Assembly: GCF_000733775.1 (NCBI RefSeq)
Contig: NZ_JPOE01000002.1
Location: 1,178,001-1,242,000 of the forward strand
DNA length: 64,000 bases
Direction of reading: 5' to 3'
From: Thiomonas sp. FB-Cd
Lineage (GTDB): Bacteria > Pseudomonadota > Gammaproteobacteria > Burkholderiales > Burkholderiaceae_C
The position numbers and the translations under genes are program-made. Under the pieces are notes generated by a model. The model did no database searches and was not told where the DNA came from. It was given only the letters and a program-made list of their open reading frames with translations. Of this stretch, positions 9,143-17,866 are shown piece after piece (positions within the stretch are counted from its first letter, which is position 1; each line of letters begins with the position of its first letter).

Positions 9143-10489
9143 TCAGACGTAGGTATTCACCAGACCCCGTCTCCATCCTGCGCCAATCCCGATTGGCGCA
9201 GCGATGCCCGGCTCCGCGGCCGCGCCGAGCGCGCCAATCGAGGCCGCAAGACGCTGTCGTGGAGCCGCGAATTGCCCCGAATTACCGCCCGATGCGCCCG
9301 AATTAACCGACGATTGTGACAATGTGAGCCCCGCACCGGTAAACAGATCATGCAACTGCGGCATCGCGCTTTCAATTGCCTGGCGCACCGCGAGGTGGGG
9401 CGATATGAACTGCGCATTCACCTGACCGCCGTCTAATTGCAGATGCACCTCCAGCGGCCCGAGTTGCGGCGGGTTAAGGTGCAAGGTCGCCAGTTGCTGA
9501 CGAGCGTTCACTGCGACCAGCATCTGCTGCCCCAACTCCTGACCCCATGGCGCCGCTCCGACCGGAATATGCAACGCAGCCGTGACCCCCGAGCCGGGCG
9601 CGGCGCTCGGCGGCAAGACGGGCGCGCCAGGCATGAGCGCGACCTGCATGCCGCTGGGCGTGGAAGTCGGCGCCACACCCGCATCCCCTGCATGCCGGGA
9701 TGTTGCATCGCTCGATTGGGGCGTGGAACTGTCGCCAAGCGTGCGCAGGGCAAGCGCGGCGTCAATGGGCTTGCCCTGCGCGCCCACGGCCGCTGCGGAG
9801 CTGCTCTGCGGGCCCGGGCTCCACACGCCAGGTCGCTCAGCCGCACTGCCCTGTTGGCTGACCGGCAAGCGTGACGGGTCGATCGGGGCACCGCCGCCCA
9901 GGGGCATCTTGCCCGTCGGCAGCGGCGCTGCGGCCAGGCCGGGCCCTGCCGCAGCGCCCTGATCGCCGGCAAGCGGCAAGACTTTGCCGCTCACGGCTGC
10001 CGCGTCGGCCACCTGTGCGCTTGGCAAGACACCGGAGGGCGCGGAACGATCCACGGAGTTCGCAACGCTGCCCCCGCCCTTGCCGTCCACCGTCTGTGCG
10101 GCCACTGCGCCCGATGACACCACCCCGGCAAGGGCGATGGCCGCAGGGGCCTGGACTTGCGCCGCTTGCAGCGATGCTGCCTGCGCGGGTTTTGCATCCC
10201 CCTTTGAAACCTCCTTGGACTTCAACTTGCCGTCCTGCGGTTGCCCCTGTGCGGATGCGGCTTTGCCCTCGCCAGGCCCGTTGCCTTTCGTCTGTTCGGC
10301 CACTGACGTGGGCGTCGGACTGTCTGGGCCCTCACCGGCGCCATTTGACTTGGTGCTCTGCGCCTGCTTCAGGGTCGCGGCAAACGCTACGCCGCCGGTC
10401 GCCGCCGGCTCCTGCACGGAGGCACCCGATGGCGTCGATGCGGAGGAAGCAGAGGGGGAGAAAGCGAGAATGGTGGTCATGCGTGGCAT
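9143..10489 (-). CDS. fliK: FliK, flagellar hook-length control protein
   Basis: The protein is about 448 residues. It has a long low-complexity region rich in Ala, Gly, Pro, Ser and Gln (the molecular-ruler part) and a compact C-terminal Flg_hook domain (about 335-430) with ARQQLATLHLNPPQLGPLEV. FliK is secreted during hook growth, measures hook length and switches the FlhB export gate to late substrates. The start is uncertain: ATG 10489 (MPRMTTILAF) and ATG 10480 (MTTILAF) are both possible, and I use the first; the open frame to 10621 looks unlike FliK. Confidence 0.87.
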   Translation of the reverse strand: MPRMTTILAFSPSASSASTPSGASVQEPAATGGVAFAATLKQAQSTKSNGAGEGPDSPTPTSVAEQTKGNGPGEGKAASAQGQPQDGKLKSKEVSKGDAKPAQAASLQAAQVQAPAAIALAGVVSSGAVAAQTVDGKGGGSVANSVDRSAPSGVLPSAQVADAAAVSGKVLPLAGDQGAAAGPGLAAAPLPTGKMPLGGGAPIDPSRLPVSQQGSAAERPGVWSPGPQSSSAAAVGAQGKPIDAALALRTLGDSSTPQSSDATSRHAGDAGVAPTSTPSGMQVALMPGAPVLPPSAAPGSGVTAALHIPVGAAPWGQELGQQMLVAVNARQQLATLHLNPPQLGPLEVHLQLDGGQVNAQFISPHLAVRQAIESAMPQLHDLFTGAGLTLSQSSVNSGASGGNSGQFAAPRQRLAASIGALGAAAEPGIAAPIGIGAGWRRGLVNTYV

Positions 10490-10563
10490 CCGTGTGCTGT
10501 CCCCACCATTAAGCAAAAGCCGCGCCAAGCGGCCGCCAGCGCCCCAAACCAGCTTGCGGCGTC

Positions 10564-11049
10564 CTAAAAGCGCGTGGGCTGCGTAGTCGTGACGAACTGC
10601 GACTGGGGATTGAGCCCCCATTCCTGCAACTCGTGCTGAGCTTGTTTTTGCGCCGCAGTCTTGACGAAAACCTGTTGCTGGGCGAGCAACAGCTCGTAGG
10701 CTTTCTCACGTTGCCGCGCCGCCGTCCATGCCTGGGTCTTTTCCGCGCGCCGGGCCTCGACACGCGCGATTTCTGCCTGCTGCGCCACAAGCGCCGCATC
10801 GACCTTGGCAATAAAACTGCGCAGGTCGCGCACCTTGCTCCACGCCCCACCTTCGGCTTCCAGCTCTTGCAACTGCCGACGGTACTGCTGCGCGTAAGTT
10901 TGCAGATTTTGCATCTTGTCCAGCGACTGCTGGTGCAACGACTGGCTCTGCTTGAGGTCTACGGCGAGTTGATTGCCGGCTTCGACGGCCTGGGCGTGCA
11001 ACGTCTTGAGCACATCGATGCGCTGGGGTATCGCTTGGGATGGCGGCAT
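10564..11049 (-). CDS. fliJ: FliJ, export-apparatus coiled-coil protein
   Basis: The 161-residue protein is almost entirely heptad-rich coiled coil (Gln/Glu/Ala/Leu), as in FliJ. FliJ is the central stalk of the FliI ATPase ring, escorts chaperones and activates the FlhA gate. It sits directly between fliI (33 bases upstream) and fliK. Sequence identity among FliJ proteins is low, so the assignment combines size, coiled-coil character and gene order. Confidence 0.9.
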   Translation of the reverse strand: MPPSQAIPQRIDVLKTLHAQAVEAGNQLAVDLKQSQSLHQQSLDKMQNLQTYAQQYRRQLQELEAEGGAWSKVRDLRSFIAKVDAALVAQQAEIARVEARRAEKTQAWTAARQREKAYELLLAQQQVFVKTAAQKQAQHELQEWGLNPQSQFVTTTQPTRF

Positions 11050-11082
11050 GTGTGGTTTTGGCTGGTCTTCTTATGTCGACCA

Positions 11083-12465
11083 TTATGCCGCAAGGGGTGC
11101 CGGCAGGTAAGGCGTCATGAGGTTGATGAGCATCGCCTCGCTCGTCGAAAGATTGACGGCCTCACGCATGTCCTGCCGCAAGAACGCGCGAATGCCCGCA
11201 TGCGCCTGCACAGCCAGATCGAGGCTTGGGTCGCTGCCCGGCGTGTAGGCACCGACGGCGATCAAATCCTGCTGGCTGGCGTAGCGCGACTGCAACTCTT
11301 TGAGCTTGTAGGCGCGTCGCAACTGTTCGGGGTCGACCAGGTTGGGCATCACGCGGCTGATGGATGACTGCAGGTCGATGGCCGGAAAATGCCCTTGCTC
11401 GGCCAGGCGCCGGCTGAGCACGATATGGCCGTCGAGGATGGCGCGCGTGTTGTCGGCCACCGGGTCCTGCTGGTCGTCACCTTCCATGAGAATGGTGTAA
11501 AAGGCTGTGATGCTGCCTCGGCCCTCCAGCCCATTGCCTGCGCGCTCCACCAAAGCCGGCAATCTGGCAAACACGGACGGCGGAAAACCCCGCGCTGCCG
11601 GGGGCTCGCCCGCCGCCAGCGCAACCTCCCGCAGTGCCAGCGCGTAGCGCGTGAGCGAATCCATCAGCAGCAACACGTGCTTGCCCTCGTCGCGGAAATA
11701 CTCGGCCAGGGCGGTGGCCAGCCGCGCTCCACGGATGCGCGTAAGCGCTGGCGCATCCGCCGGCGCTGCCACAACAATGGCGCGGCGCATCCCCTCCTTG
11801 CCGAGGATGTCCTCGATGAATTCCTTGACCTCGCGCCCGCGTTCACCGATCAACCCCACGACAATCACGTCAGCGTTCGTGTTGCGCGCCATCATGCCCA
11901 GGAGAACGCTTTTGCCCACGCCACTGCCCGCGAACAAACCCATGCGCGCGCCGCGACCGACGGTGAAGAGCGCGTTGATTGCACGCACCCCGACGTCCAG
12001 CGGCTGGCGCACAAGGGCGCGCTCCAGAGGGTTGATCGGCGCGCTGTTGAGGGTGGTAAACGCTGAGGCGTGCAGCGGGCCGTGGCTATCGAGAGGTTTG
12101 CCGTTGCCGTCGAGAACGCGCCCGCAAAGCTCCATCCCGGCCGGGATGCGCAGATCCCCGGGAATGGGCGCCACGCGCGCGCCAGGAGCCAAGCCCTGCA
12201 TGTCGCCCGAGGCAATCAGCTGCACATGCGGACCGTTGAAGCCCACAACCTCGGCGGCCACATGGCGGTGGCCTTCACCGGTAATGACGCAGCGAGTACC
12301 CAGACTGATGTCCAGCCCCTGTGCCTCCAGAATCAGGCCGCGCACGCGCACCAGGGTTCCGCTGGGCTGGATGGGCAGATTGCCCGCCGCCTGCAGACGC
12401 TTATGCAGTGTGCGCAGGCGCAGCAGTGCGCCTGTCGAGCCCGATGCCGGGACACCTTCGCTCAA
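11083..12465 (-). CDS. fliI: FliI, flagellum-specific export ATPase
   Basis: The 460-residue protein has the full F1/T3SS ATPase layout: an N-terminal barrel domain, Walker A GLFAGSGVGKS at about residues 176-186, Walker B HVLLLMDSLTRYA, and the family block AAGEPPAARGFPPSVFARLP. FliI forms a hexamer at the base of the flagellar export gate and energises unloading of substrates. Its start overlaps the fliH stop by 4 bases (12462-12465), so the pair is translationally coupled. Confidence 0.97.
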   Translation of the reverse strand: MSEGVPASGSTGALLRLRTLHKRLQAAGNLPIQPSGTLVRVRGLILEAQGLDISLGTRCVITGEGHRHVAAEVVGFNGPHVQLIASGDMQGLAPGARVAPIPGDLRIPAGMELCGRVLDGNGKPLDSHGPLHASAFTTLNSAPINPLERALVRQPLDVGVRAINALFTVGRGARMGLFAGSGVGKSVLLGMMARNTNADVIVVGLIGERGREVKEFIEDILGKEGMRRAIVVAAPADAPALTRIRGARLATALAEYFRDEGKHVLLLMDSLTRYALALREVALAAGEPPAARGFPPSVFARLPALVERAGNGLEGRGSITAFYTILMEGDDQQDPVADNTRAILDGHIVLSRRLAEQGHFPAIDLQSSISRVMPNLVDPEQLRRAYKLKELQSRYASQQDLIAVGAYTPGSDPSLDLAVQAHAGIRAFLRQDMREAVNLSTSEAMLINLMTPYLPAPLAA

Positions 12466-13202
12466 AGGGAACCCTCCTCGAACAGGCGCGCCATCACCTG
12501 CCTCCAGCGCTCCTCAATGCGCAAGTCCAGCTCTGACTGCACGTCATGCCCGCTGCGCGGACGCCAGCGCCGATCGGACATCGCCCGCTGGGGCTCGCTT
12601 CCCGTGGCGAGGATCAGGTCTCCGCGCTGCAATGTCTCGTCAGGAATCAGACTGAGATCCCCGGCTTCGAGCTCCGGGGCGAGTTCGTGCAGAAGCTTGA
12701 CGTCATCCGGGTGCAGGCGTACCCAGGGAATGCCGGCATGCGCCGGATAGGCGTCCAGCGCGCGGTGCAGTACGTCGAGCACCCCCTCTGGTCGCGTACG
12801 CAGTTCGCTGATGACGACCTGCCGCGCGATTTCCAGGGCCAGCGAGACAACGGCGGCCTCCATCACGTCGTCGAGCTGCTGTATCGGCTCTTGCAGTCGC
12901 GACAACAAATCGAGCAATGTCTGGCGCTCGACCGTTGCCTGCGCCCGTCCTTCCTGCAGGCCCGCCGCGTGTCCCTCGGCCCGGCCAAGCTTGAAGCCTT
13001 CGTCATGGCCCTGCGTCTGTGCCTGGTCAAACACCGTCTCCAGCGCGCTGGCGGTAGGCAGATCAACGTTCAGCGCCTCGTCCTGCAGGCCTGCCTGTGC
13101 CTGGTGTCCCGATTGCACCGCCGCACCTCCGCCCGGGCCAAGTTCGGGAGCGTTCCAGGCGCGCGCATCCCCAGCGCTGTCCTTGGGAATGATCGCATTC
13201 AT
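12462..13202 (-). CDS. fliH: FliH, negative regulator and stator of the FliI ATPase
   Basis: The 246-residue protein has the FliH pattern: a variable N-terminus, a middle coiled region with repeated Gly spacing (GHDEGFKLGRAEGHAAGLQE, the GxxxG-like helix) and a C-terminal domain like the vacuolar ATPase E subunit (about 130-240). FliH binds FliI and anchors it to the C-ring via FliN. It lies between fliG (26 bases upstream) and fliI (4-base overlap). Confidence 0.93.
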   Translation of the reverse strand: MNAIIPKDSAGDARAWNAPELGPGGGAAVQSGHQAQAGLQDEALNVDLPTASALETVFDQAQTQGHDEGFKLGRAEGHAAGLQEGRAQATVERQTLLDLLSRLQEPIQQLDDVMEAAVVSLALEIARQVVISELRTRPEGVLDVLHRALDAYPAHAGIPWVRLHPDDVKLLHELAPELEAGDLSLIPDETLQRGDLILATGSEPQRAMSDRRWRPRSGHDVQSELDLRIEERWRQVMARLFEEGSL

Positions 13203-13228
13203 CAGGGATGAGCCGCCCGCGCGCGCCG

Positions 13229-14239
13229 TCAGGACACCAAGGGCTCGCCGCTGCCGCCGAGCTGGATCTGCCCGGCGGACTCAAGGCGGGTGGAGATCTG
13301 CAGAATCTCCTTCTGGGCGGCCTCGACCTCGGTGAGCCGCACGGGACCCTTGGCCTCCATGTCGTCGCGCAGCATTTCAGAAGCACGCTTGGACATATTG
13401 CCAAGGAACTTTTCCTTCAGCGCGGCGTTGGCCCCCTTGAGCGCGAGAATGAGAACCTCAGAGGAGATTTCGCGCAGCAATGCCTGCATGCTGCGGTCGT
13501 CGATTTTGATGAGGTCGTCAAAGACGAACATCTTCTCCTGCACCTTGCTGGCAAGATCCTCATCCTGCGAGCGCAAGTGGTCCATGATCGTGTTTGACAA
13601 CGATGTGTCCAGGCGGTTGAGAATCTCCGCTGCAACCTTCGGCCCCCCCATTGCACTGACTTGCACGCTTTGCGATTCGCCCGAGAGCAGTTCGTCCAGC
13701 GCATCATTGAGCTCACGCAGCGCGCTGGGCTGCAGGCCATCAAGGTTGGCCAGACGCAGCAGTGCCTCACCCGCCTGGCGTTCGGGCAGGAAATGCAACA
13801 CCTCTCCGGCCTGGTCGGGCTCGATATACGAGAGCACGAGTGCCACGACCTGGGGATGTTCGAGCTTGATGAGCTCAGCGATCGCTCGCGGCTCCAGCCA
13901 CTTCAGGTTTTCCAGGCCGCTGGACTCGCCGCCATGCAGGATCCGCTCAATCAGCGAGTTCGCGCGGTCGCCACCCAAAGCCTTGGTCAGCGCTCCACGC
14001 AGGAACTGGTCCGCGCCGAGGCCGAGCGAGGTCTGCTGTTCAAGCTGTTCGCGAAACTCACGCATGACGGCGTGTGCCTGATCGGTGCTGACCCGACCCA
14101 GCTTGGACATCGCGACGCCCAGGCGCTGCACCTCGCGTGGCGCGAGATGTTTCATGACCTCCGCGGCCTGGTCTTCGCCCAAGCTCAAGAGCAGCACCGC
14201 AGCGCGATCCAGTCCCTTGTACTTCTCCTCACTGACCAT
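13229..14239 (-). CDS. fliG: FliG, rotor/switch protein
   Basis: The 336-residue FliG shows all three domains. The middle-domain motif KLEHPQVVALVLSYIEP (EHPQR-like) is present. The C-terminal torque helix has the charged residues expected for stator contact (SKRASEMLRDDMEAKGPVR). FliG couples the MotA stator to the MS-ring through FliF. ATG 14239 is preferred (GGAG about 10 bases upstream); a TTG at 14245 in the same frame has tighter spacing. Either start overlaps the 3' end of fliF, so translation of fliG depends on how fliF is read through (see the fliF frameshift). Confidence 0.95.
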   Translation of the reverse strand: MVSEEKYKGLDRAAVLLLSLGEDQAAEVMKHLAPREVQRLGVAMSKLGRVSTDQAHAVMREFREQLEQQTSLGLGADQFLRGALTKALGGDRANSLIERILHGGESSGLENLKWLEPRAIAELIKLEHPQVVALVLSYIEPDQAGEVLHFLPERQAGEALLRLANLDGLQPSALRELNDALDELLSGESQSVQVSAMGGPKVAAEILNRLDTSLSNTIMDHLRSQDEDLASKVQEKMFVFDDLIKIDDRSMQALLREISSEVLILALKGANAALKEKFLGNMSKRASEMLRDDMEAKGPVRLTEVEAAQKEILQISTRLESAGQIQLGGSGEPLVS

Positions 14240-15916
14240 CGGCAAGCCACTCCTTCACGACCTGTGCGGCACGGCGCGGATCCTGCTTGACCAACTCGCG
14301 GGAGACAGCGGCGTCGCTTTCGAAGGTGTTACTCAAACGTACCACGTCTGGCTCGAGTTCCTTCGGAGATTGCGGCCGTGCGGGTCGCGCTCCCGCACCG
14401 TCCGCGGAACCGGTGCCGGCCTCCAGGCCGCCAGGTTCCGTGGCCTGCTGGGCGCCCCGCCGAGTTTGCGCACGGCGCGGTAGATGAGCAGCCCCAGGAT
14501 CAACGCCACCAGATAGGGGACAGCGTGCTTCACTCCCGCCCAAAGCCAGGCGGCACGCCACCACGGACGCGCCTGTTCCGCTGCGGCAACCTGTGCCGTG
14601 AAAGGAATGTTGACAACCGACACCTGATCGCCGCGTTTGGCGTCGAAACCGATGGCGTTTTCGACCAGCTTCTTGATCTGCGCCAGCTGCTGCACGCTCA
14701 TTGCGTGCGGCTTGAGCCTCGCGCCGCTGCCCACGATGTCCTGGTCATTGACCAGAACCGAGACCGAAATGCGCTTGATCGACCCGACCGGCTGCTGCGT
14801 GTGACTCACCGTCTTGTCGAGATCGTAATTGGTCGTAGCCGAGCTGCTGGCCGATGTCGGCGCCAAGGCCTTCAAACTGGGTGTCATCTGTGCAAACTGC
14901 TGCGGAGTCAGCGGGGCCGAGGCCGAACCCACGGCGAACGGCGCATTGACACCGCCCGGCGGCTGGTTCGTCAGCGCCCCGGGCACACCCGACGGCAGAT
15001 TGGCGCTTCCAGCGCTGCTGGTGGACTGGGCTTGCTGACTGAGCACATGACCCTGCCCATAGTAGACCGAGCTGGTTTCGGTTTTGCCAAAGTCCAAATC
15101 CGCCGATACCGCCACGCGCACGCCGTCGGCACCCACCAGCGGTGTGAGAATGGATTCGATCTGCTTGCGATACTGCTGCTCCACCGCGTTGCGGTAAGCC
15201 AGCTGACCGGGTTCAATGCCGGACTCATCCTGCCCGGCTGCGGTGAGCATGGTGCCATCCTGATCAACCACGGTGACGTTTTTATCACTCATCCCGGCGA
15301 CGCCAGACGACACCAGATGGACGATACCGGCGACCTGCGCGCCGCTCAGAACGCGCCCGGGATAGAGCTTGACCAACACGGAAGCCGTCGGCTTTTCTTC
15401 TTGACTGAGAAACACTGAAGGCTTCGGGATCGCCAGATGCACCGTGGCCGACGCGACCGCCGACAGCGACTCGATCGTACGTGCCAGCGATCCCTCCAGG
15501 GCGCGCTGGTAATTCACCTGCTCCACGAATTGGCTCGTACCCATGGGCTCGTTGTCGAGCGCTTCGAAGCCCACGCCTGCCCCCTTGGGAAGCCCACCCG
15601 CAGCCAGCTTCATACGCGTGGCGTAGACCTGGCCCGACGGCACCTGGATCACGGCGCCCCCGTCCGTGATGCGGTAGGGGACGTTGAGCTTTTGCAGCTC
15701 GGCGATGACGGCTCCGCCGTCACGCTCGGACAGGTTTGTGTACAACACCTGGTAATTGGCGCTGCCGCTCCACAGCAGAATGCCCACCACCAGCGCCACC
15801 AGCGCCGCAAGTCCCGCCAGAGCGGCGAAGCGCTGGTTCATGCTGAGCCCGCGCCAAGCCCCGAGTGGATCTTGGCGGGCCGCCGGCGCAGGCACGGCAG
15901 TGTCGGTGGTGGCCAT
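14229..15916 (-). CDS. fliF: FliF, MS-ring protein, with an apparent frameshift near its 3' end
   Basis: FliF builds the MS-ring of the basal body. From ATG 15916 the frame encodes a cytoplasmic start, TM1 (about 30-50), the ring-building motifs (NYQVLYTNLSERDGG) and TM2 (HAVPYLVALILGLLIYRAV, about 460-480), and then runs into nonsense ending at 14333. The true FliF tail, with the FliG-binding sequence DPRRAAQVVKEWLADGQ, lies in another minus-strand frame ending at 14229. The frames join if one base is added to the C4/G4 tract at 14455-14458. The joined product is about 561 residues, the usual size. Without correction the protein would lack its FliG-binding tail. An indel error is the simplest explanation. 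Confidence 0.9.
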
Positions 15917-15998
15917 GAGAAGTCTTTGACTCGGAAAGGGGTAGTCAGGTGCCGGGGCTCAGAATGGCGGCTGGTGCGTGCAAATCCGACCTGGACAA

Positions 15999-16334
15999 TC
16001 AGGCCTGGATATTCATGATGTCTTGGTAGGCTGAAACGAGCTTATTGCGCACCTGCAGCGCCGCCTGGAATGACAGACTGGCCTTTTGCGAAGCCAGCAT
16101 CACGTCGCTCAGGCTGAGGTTGGACTGCCCTGCCGAAAATTGCTGCTGCATCGTATCGGCGCTCTGCATTTGCTGATTGATGCCGTCGAGTGCAGTCTTG
16201 AGGGTCGCCGCGAAGTCCCCCTGCTGGCTGGAGGCGCCGCCGGCGACGCCCTGCCCGGCTGACGGCTTCCCTGCGGCTTCGGCCGCCAGTGCGCGCATCT
16301 GGCCGACGAGTTCCTGCATGCGATCGACGTTCAT
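15999..16334 (-). CDS. fliE: FliE, MS-ring/rod junction protein
   Basis: The 111-residue protein ends with LSLSDVMLASQKASLSFQAA and VRNKLVSAYQDIMNIQA, the diagnostic FliE C-terminus. FliE connects the MS-ring to the proximal rod and is the first rod-type protein exported. ATG 16334 is chosen over the longer open frame because a GGGGAG lies a few bases ahead. It is the first gene of the fliE-N operon, and a sigma-54-like box lies about 40 bases before the expected leader. Confidence 0.95.
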   Translation of the reverse strand: MNVDRMQELVGQMRALAAEAAGKPSAGQGVAGGASSQQGDFAATLKTALDGINQQMQSADTMQQQFSAGQSNLSLSDVMLASQKASLSFQAALQVRNKLVSAYQDIMNIQA

Positions 16335-16384
16335 CGTGCTCCCCACCCCAAAACGCCGGACAGTCGACGTCTGGCCTTCTTCAA

Positions 16385-16399
16385 GCAAAAGGCATTCCA
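16385..16399 (-). promoter_or_regulatory. Sigma-54 type promoter of the fliE-fliN operon
   Basis: On the minus strand the sequence is TGGAATGCCTTTTGC. The GG and GC pairs have the exact -24/-12 spacing and TTGC is complete; the -24 half is less perfect than TGGCAC. The predicted start point lies about 40 bases before the fliE ATG, in the short gap after the activator gene that ends at 16408. Confidence 0.6.
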
Positions 16400-16407
16400 G
16401 CGTTCAT

Positions 16408-17460
16408 TCATCGCTCGCCTGGCGCCGGCGGGACGAGGCTTGCCTCGCGCATGCGCTGCAGCTTGTGACGCAGCGTACGCGGGCTGATGCCCAAACGCTC
16501 GGCCGCGAGTTTTTTCGATCCGCCGCTTTCGCGCAGCGCGTCGGCGATGAGTTTGCGTTCACTGTCGGCCAGCTCATCGCCAAGATCGCGTGGCTCCTGT
16601 GCCTTTGCCTGCACGCTGACCGCCCCGTCCTCAGGCAGCGCGCCATCGGTCGTACCCCTGTCCTGCTGCAACAGCAGGTCACCCGCCGTGATCACCCCCT
16701 GCATGCACAAGATGGCCGAGCGCTGAATGACATTTTCGAGTTCGCGCACATTACCCGGCCAGCGGTACTCTGCAAGAGCCCGCTGCGCGCCAGGGTCGAG
16801 CCGCGGCATCTGCTTCAGTCCGTAAAGCCCCGCATAGCGCTCCAACAAGGAAGCGGCCAGCGGCAGGATGTCTTCGCGCCTCTCGCGTAGCGGCGGAATG
16901 CGCAGCGGAAACACGCTCAGCCGGTAATAGAGGTCTTCGCGTAATACGCCTTGCTTGACCGCAAGCTGCAATTCCCGGTTGCTCGTCGCAATGATTCGCA
17001 AGTCCAGCGCAATGTGCTTACGGCCACCCACGCGCTCGATTTCACGCTCTTGCAGCACGCGTAGCAGCTTCGCCTGCAGGCCTGGAGCCATCTCGGTGAC
17101 TTCGTCCAGCAGTAGCGTGCCGCCCTGCGCCTGCTCGAATTTGCCGGGCGCAGACTGCGACGCGCCTGTGAAGGCGCCCTTCTCATAGCCGAACAGGGTG
17201 GCTTCGAGCAGGGTCTCGGGAATTGCAGCGCAATTGATCCCGATAAATGGTCCCTGGGCCCGGGGTGAGGCGCGGTGCACGAAGCGAGACACAACTTCCT
17301 TGCCCACGCCGCTCTCCCCCAGGAGCATGATCCCAACGTCGGTCTGCGCAGCGCGCCGGGCCATCTCGAGCACCTGCTGCATGACGGGCGAGCGTGCGAT
17401 CAATCCTGGCGCGTCGACCGATTCATGCTGCATTGGGGCATCAGGCCCGGGATAGCTCAT
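16408..17460 (-). CDS. Sigma-54 enhancer-binding activator without receiver domain (FleR/FlrC-like)
   Basis: The 350-residue protein starts almost directly with the AAA+ domain: Walker A LLGESGVGKE, the sigma-54 contact loop EKGAFTGAS, Walker B LLLDEVTEM, and the block RLSVFPLRIPPLRERREDI. It ends in a Fis-type helix-turn-helix (SKKLAAERLGISPRTLRHKL). It resembles FleR/FlrC, the class III flagellar activator, but the N-terminal phosphoreceiver is missing and no FleS-type kinase is nearby. It probably activates the fliE promoter next to it. ATG 17460 is chosen (GGGAAG about 8 bases upstream); GTG 17469 is an alternative. Confidence 0.9.
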   Translation of the reverse strand: MSYPGPDAPMQHESVDAPGLIARSPVMQQVLEMARRAAQTDVGIMLLGESGVGKEVVSRFVHRASPRAQGPFIGINCAAIPETLLEATLFGYEKGAFTGASQSAPGKFEQAQGGTLLLDEVTEMAPGLQAKLLRVLQEREIERVGGRKHIALDLRIIATSNRELQLAVKQGVLREDLYYRLSVFPLRIPPLRERREDILPLAASLLERYAGLYGLKQMPRLDPGAQRALAEYRWPGNVRELENVIQRSAILCMQGVITAGDLLLQQDRGTTDGALPEDGAVSVQAKAQEPRDLGDELADSERKLIADALRESGGSKKLAAERLGISPRTLRHKLQRMREASLVPPAPGER

Positions 17461-17866
17461 CAAAAGCACTTCCCTTGCGCCACGTGCTCGCCTTCGCCAT
17501 GGGCGCCTGGCATGGGCGAGTCACGTCCCGGCGCGCATGCCGCCATCCATGGCGCCTGGCCCAAGCGCTTTCTACCGCGAGGTGCGCGTCGCGTCGGCTC
17601 GAATTGAAGTGGGGTCGTAGACATGGTGATCGGGTGATCGGGTGGGTCCGCACGGGACCATGCCGGCAAAAACCCGCTGGCAGTGGCATGCACACCCCAT
17701 CGTAAGCAATTCCAGTGCCCGCTCTCCGTGGCGCGCACGAAGCCCAATCTGCCCATCACTGACATGCGCCTGAGGCTTTACGATCGCTCGGCGTCAAAAC
17801 CTTGACTCAACCAGGCCGATCCAGCCCGAATCTTGACACATGCCTGTTTGCGCAAAGGCAATCGTC
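17461..17866. other. Intergenic region between the two sigma-54 activators
   Basis: About 400 bases without a convincing gene. It holds one sigma-54-like box on the minus strand (17706-17720), a short direct repeat GATCGGGT at about 17628-17642 and two near-repeats of GGCGCCTGGC near 17504 and 17552. Small open frames here have no recognisable product and poor codon pattern. Activator binding sites are likely, but I cannot define them. Confidence 0.5.
17706..17720 (-). promoter_or_regulatory. Sigma-54 type promoter upstream of the FleR-like activator
   Basis: The minus strand reads GGGCACTGGAATTGC. It matches the consensus TGGCAC-N5-TTGC at every position except the first, with correct GG/GC spacing. 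It points toward the activator gene starting at 17460, leaving a leader of about 230 bases. This suggests the second activator is itself sigma-54 dependent, as fleSR is in the Pseudomonas hierarchy. Confidence 0.55.

Noticed and set aside
14440..14480. Programmed ribosomal frameshifting in fliF
   Set aside because: No convincing slippery heptamer with a downstream structure is visible, and the same type of one-base G-run deficit occurs in pelB, so an indel error or mutation is simpler.
17460..17765. Minus-strand open frame of 101 codons upstream of the FleR-like activator
   Set aside because: No family resemblance and no ribosome site that I can see, and it covers the sigma-54-like box; probably leader DNA.
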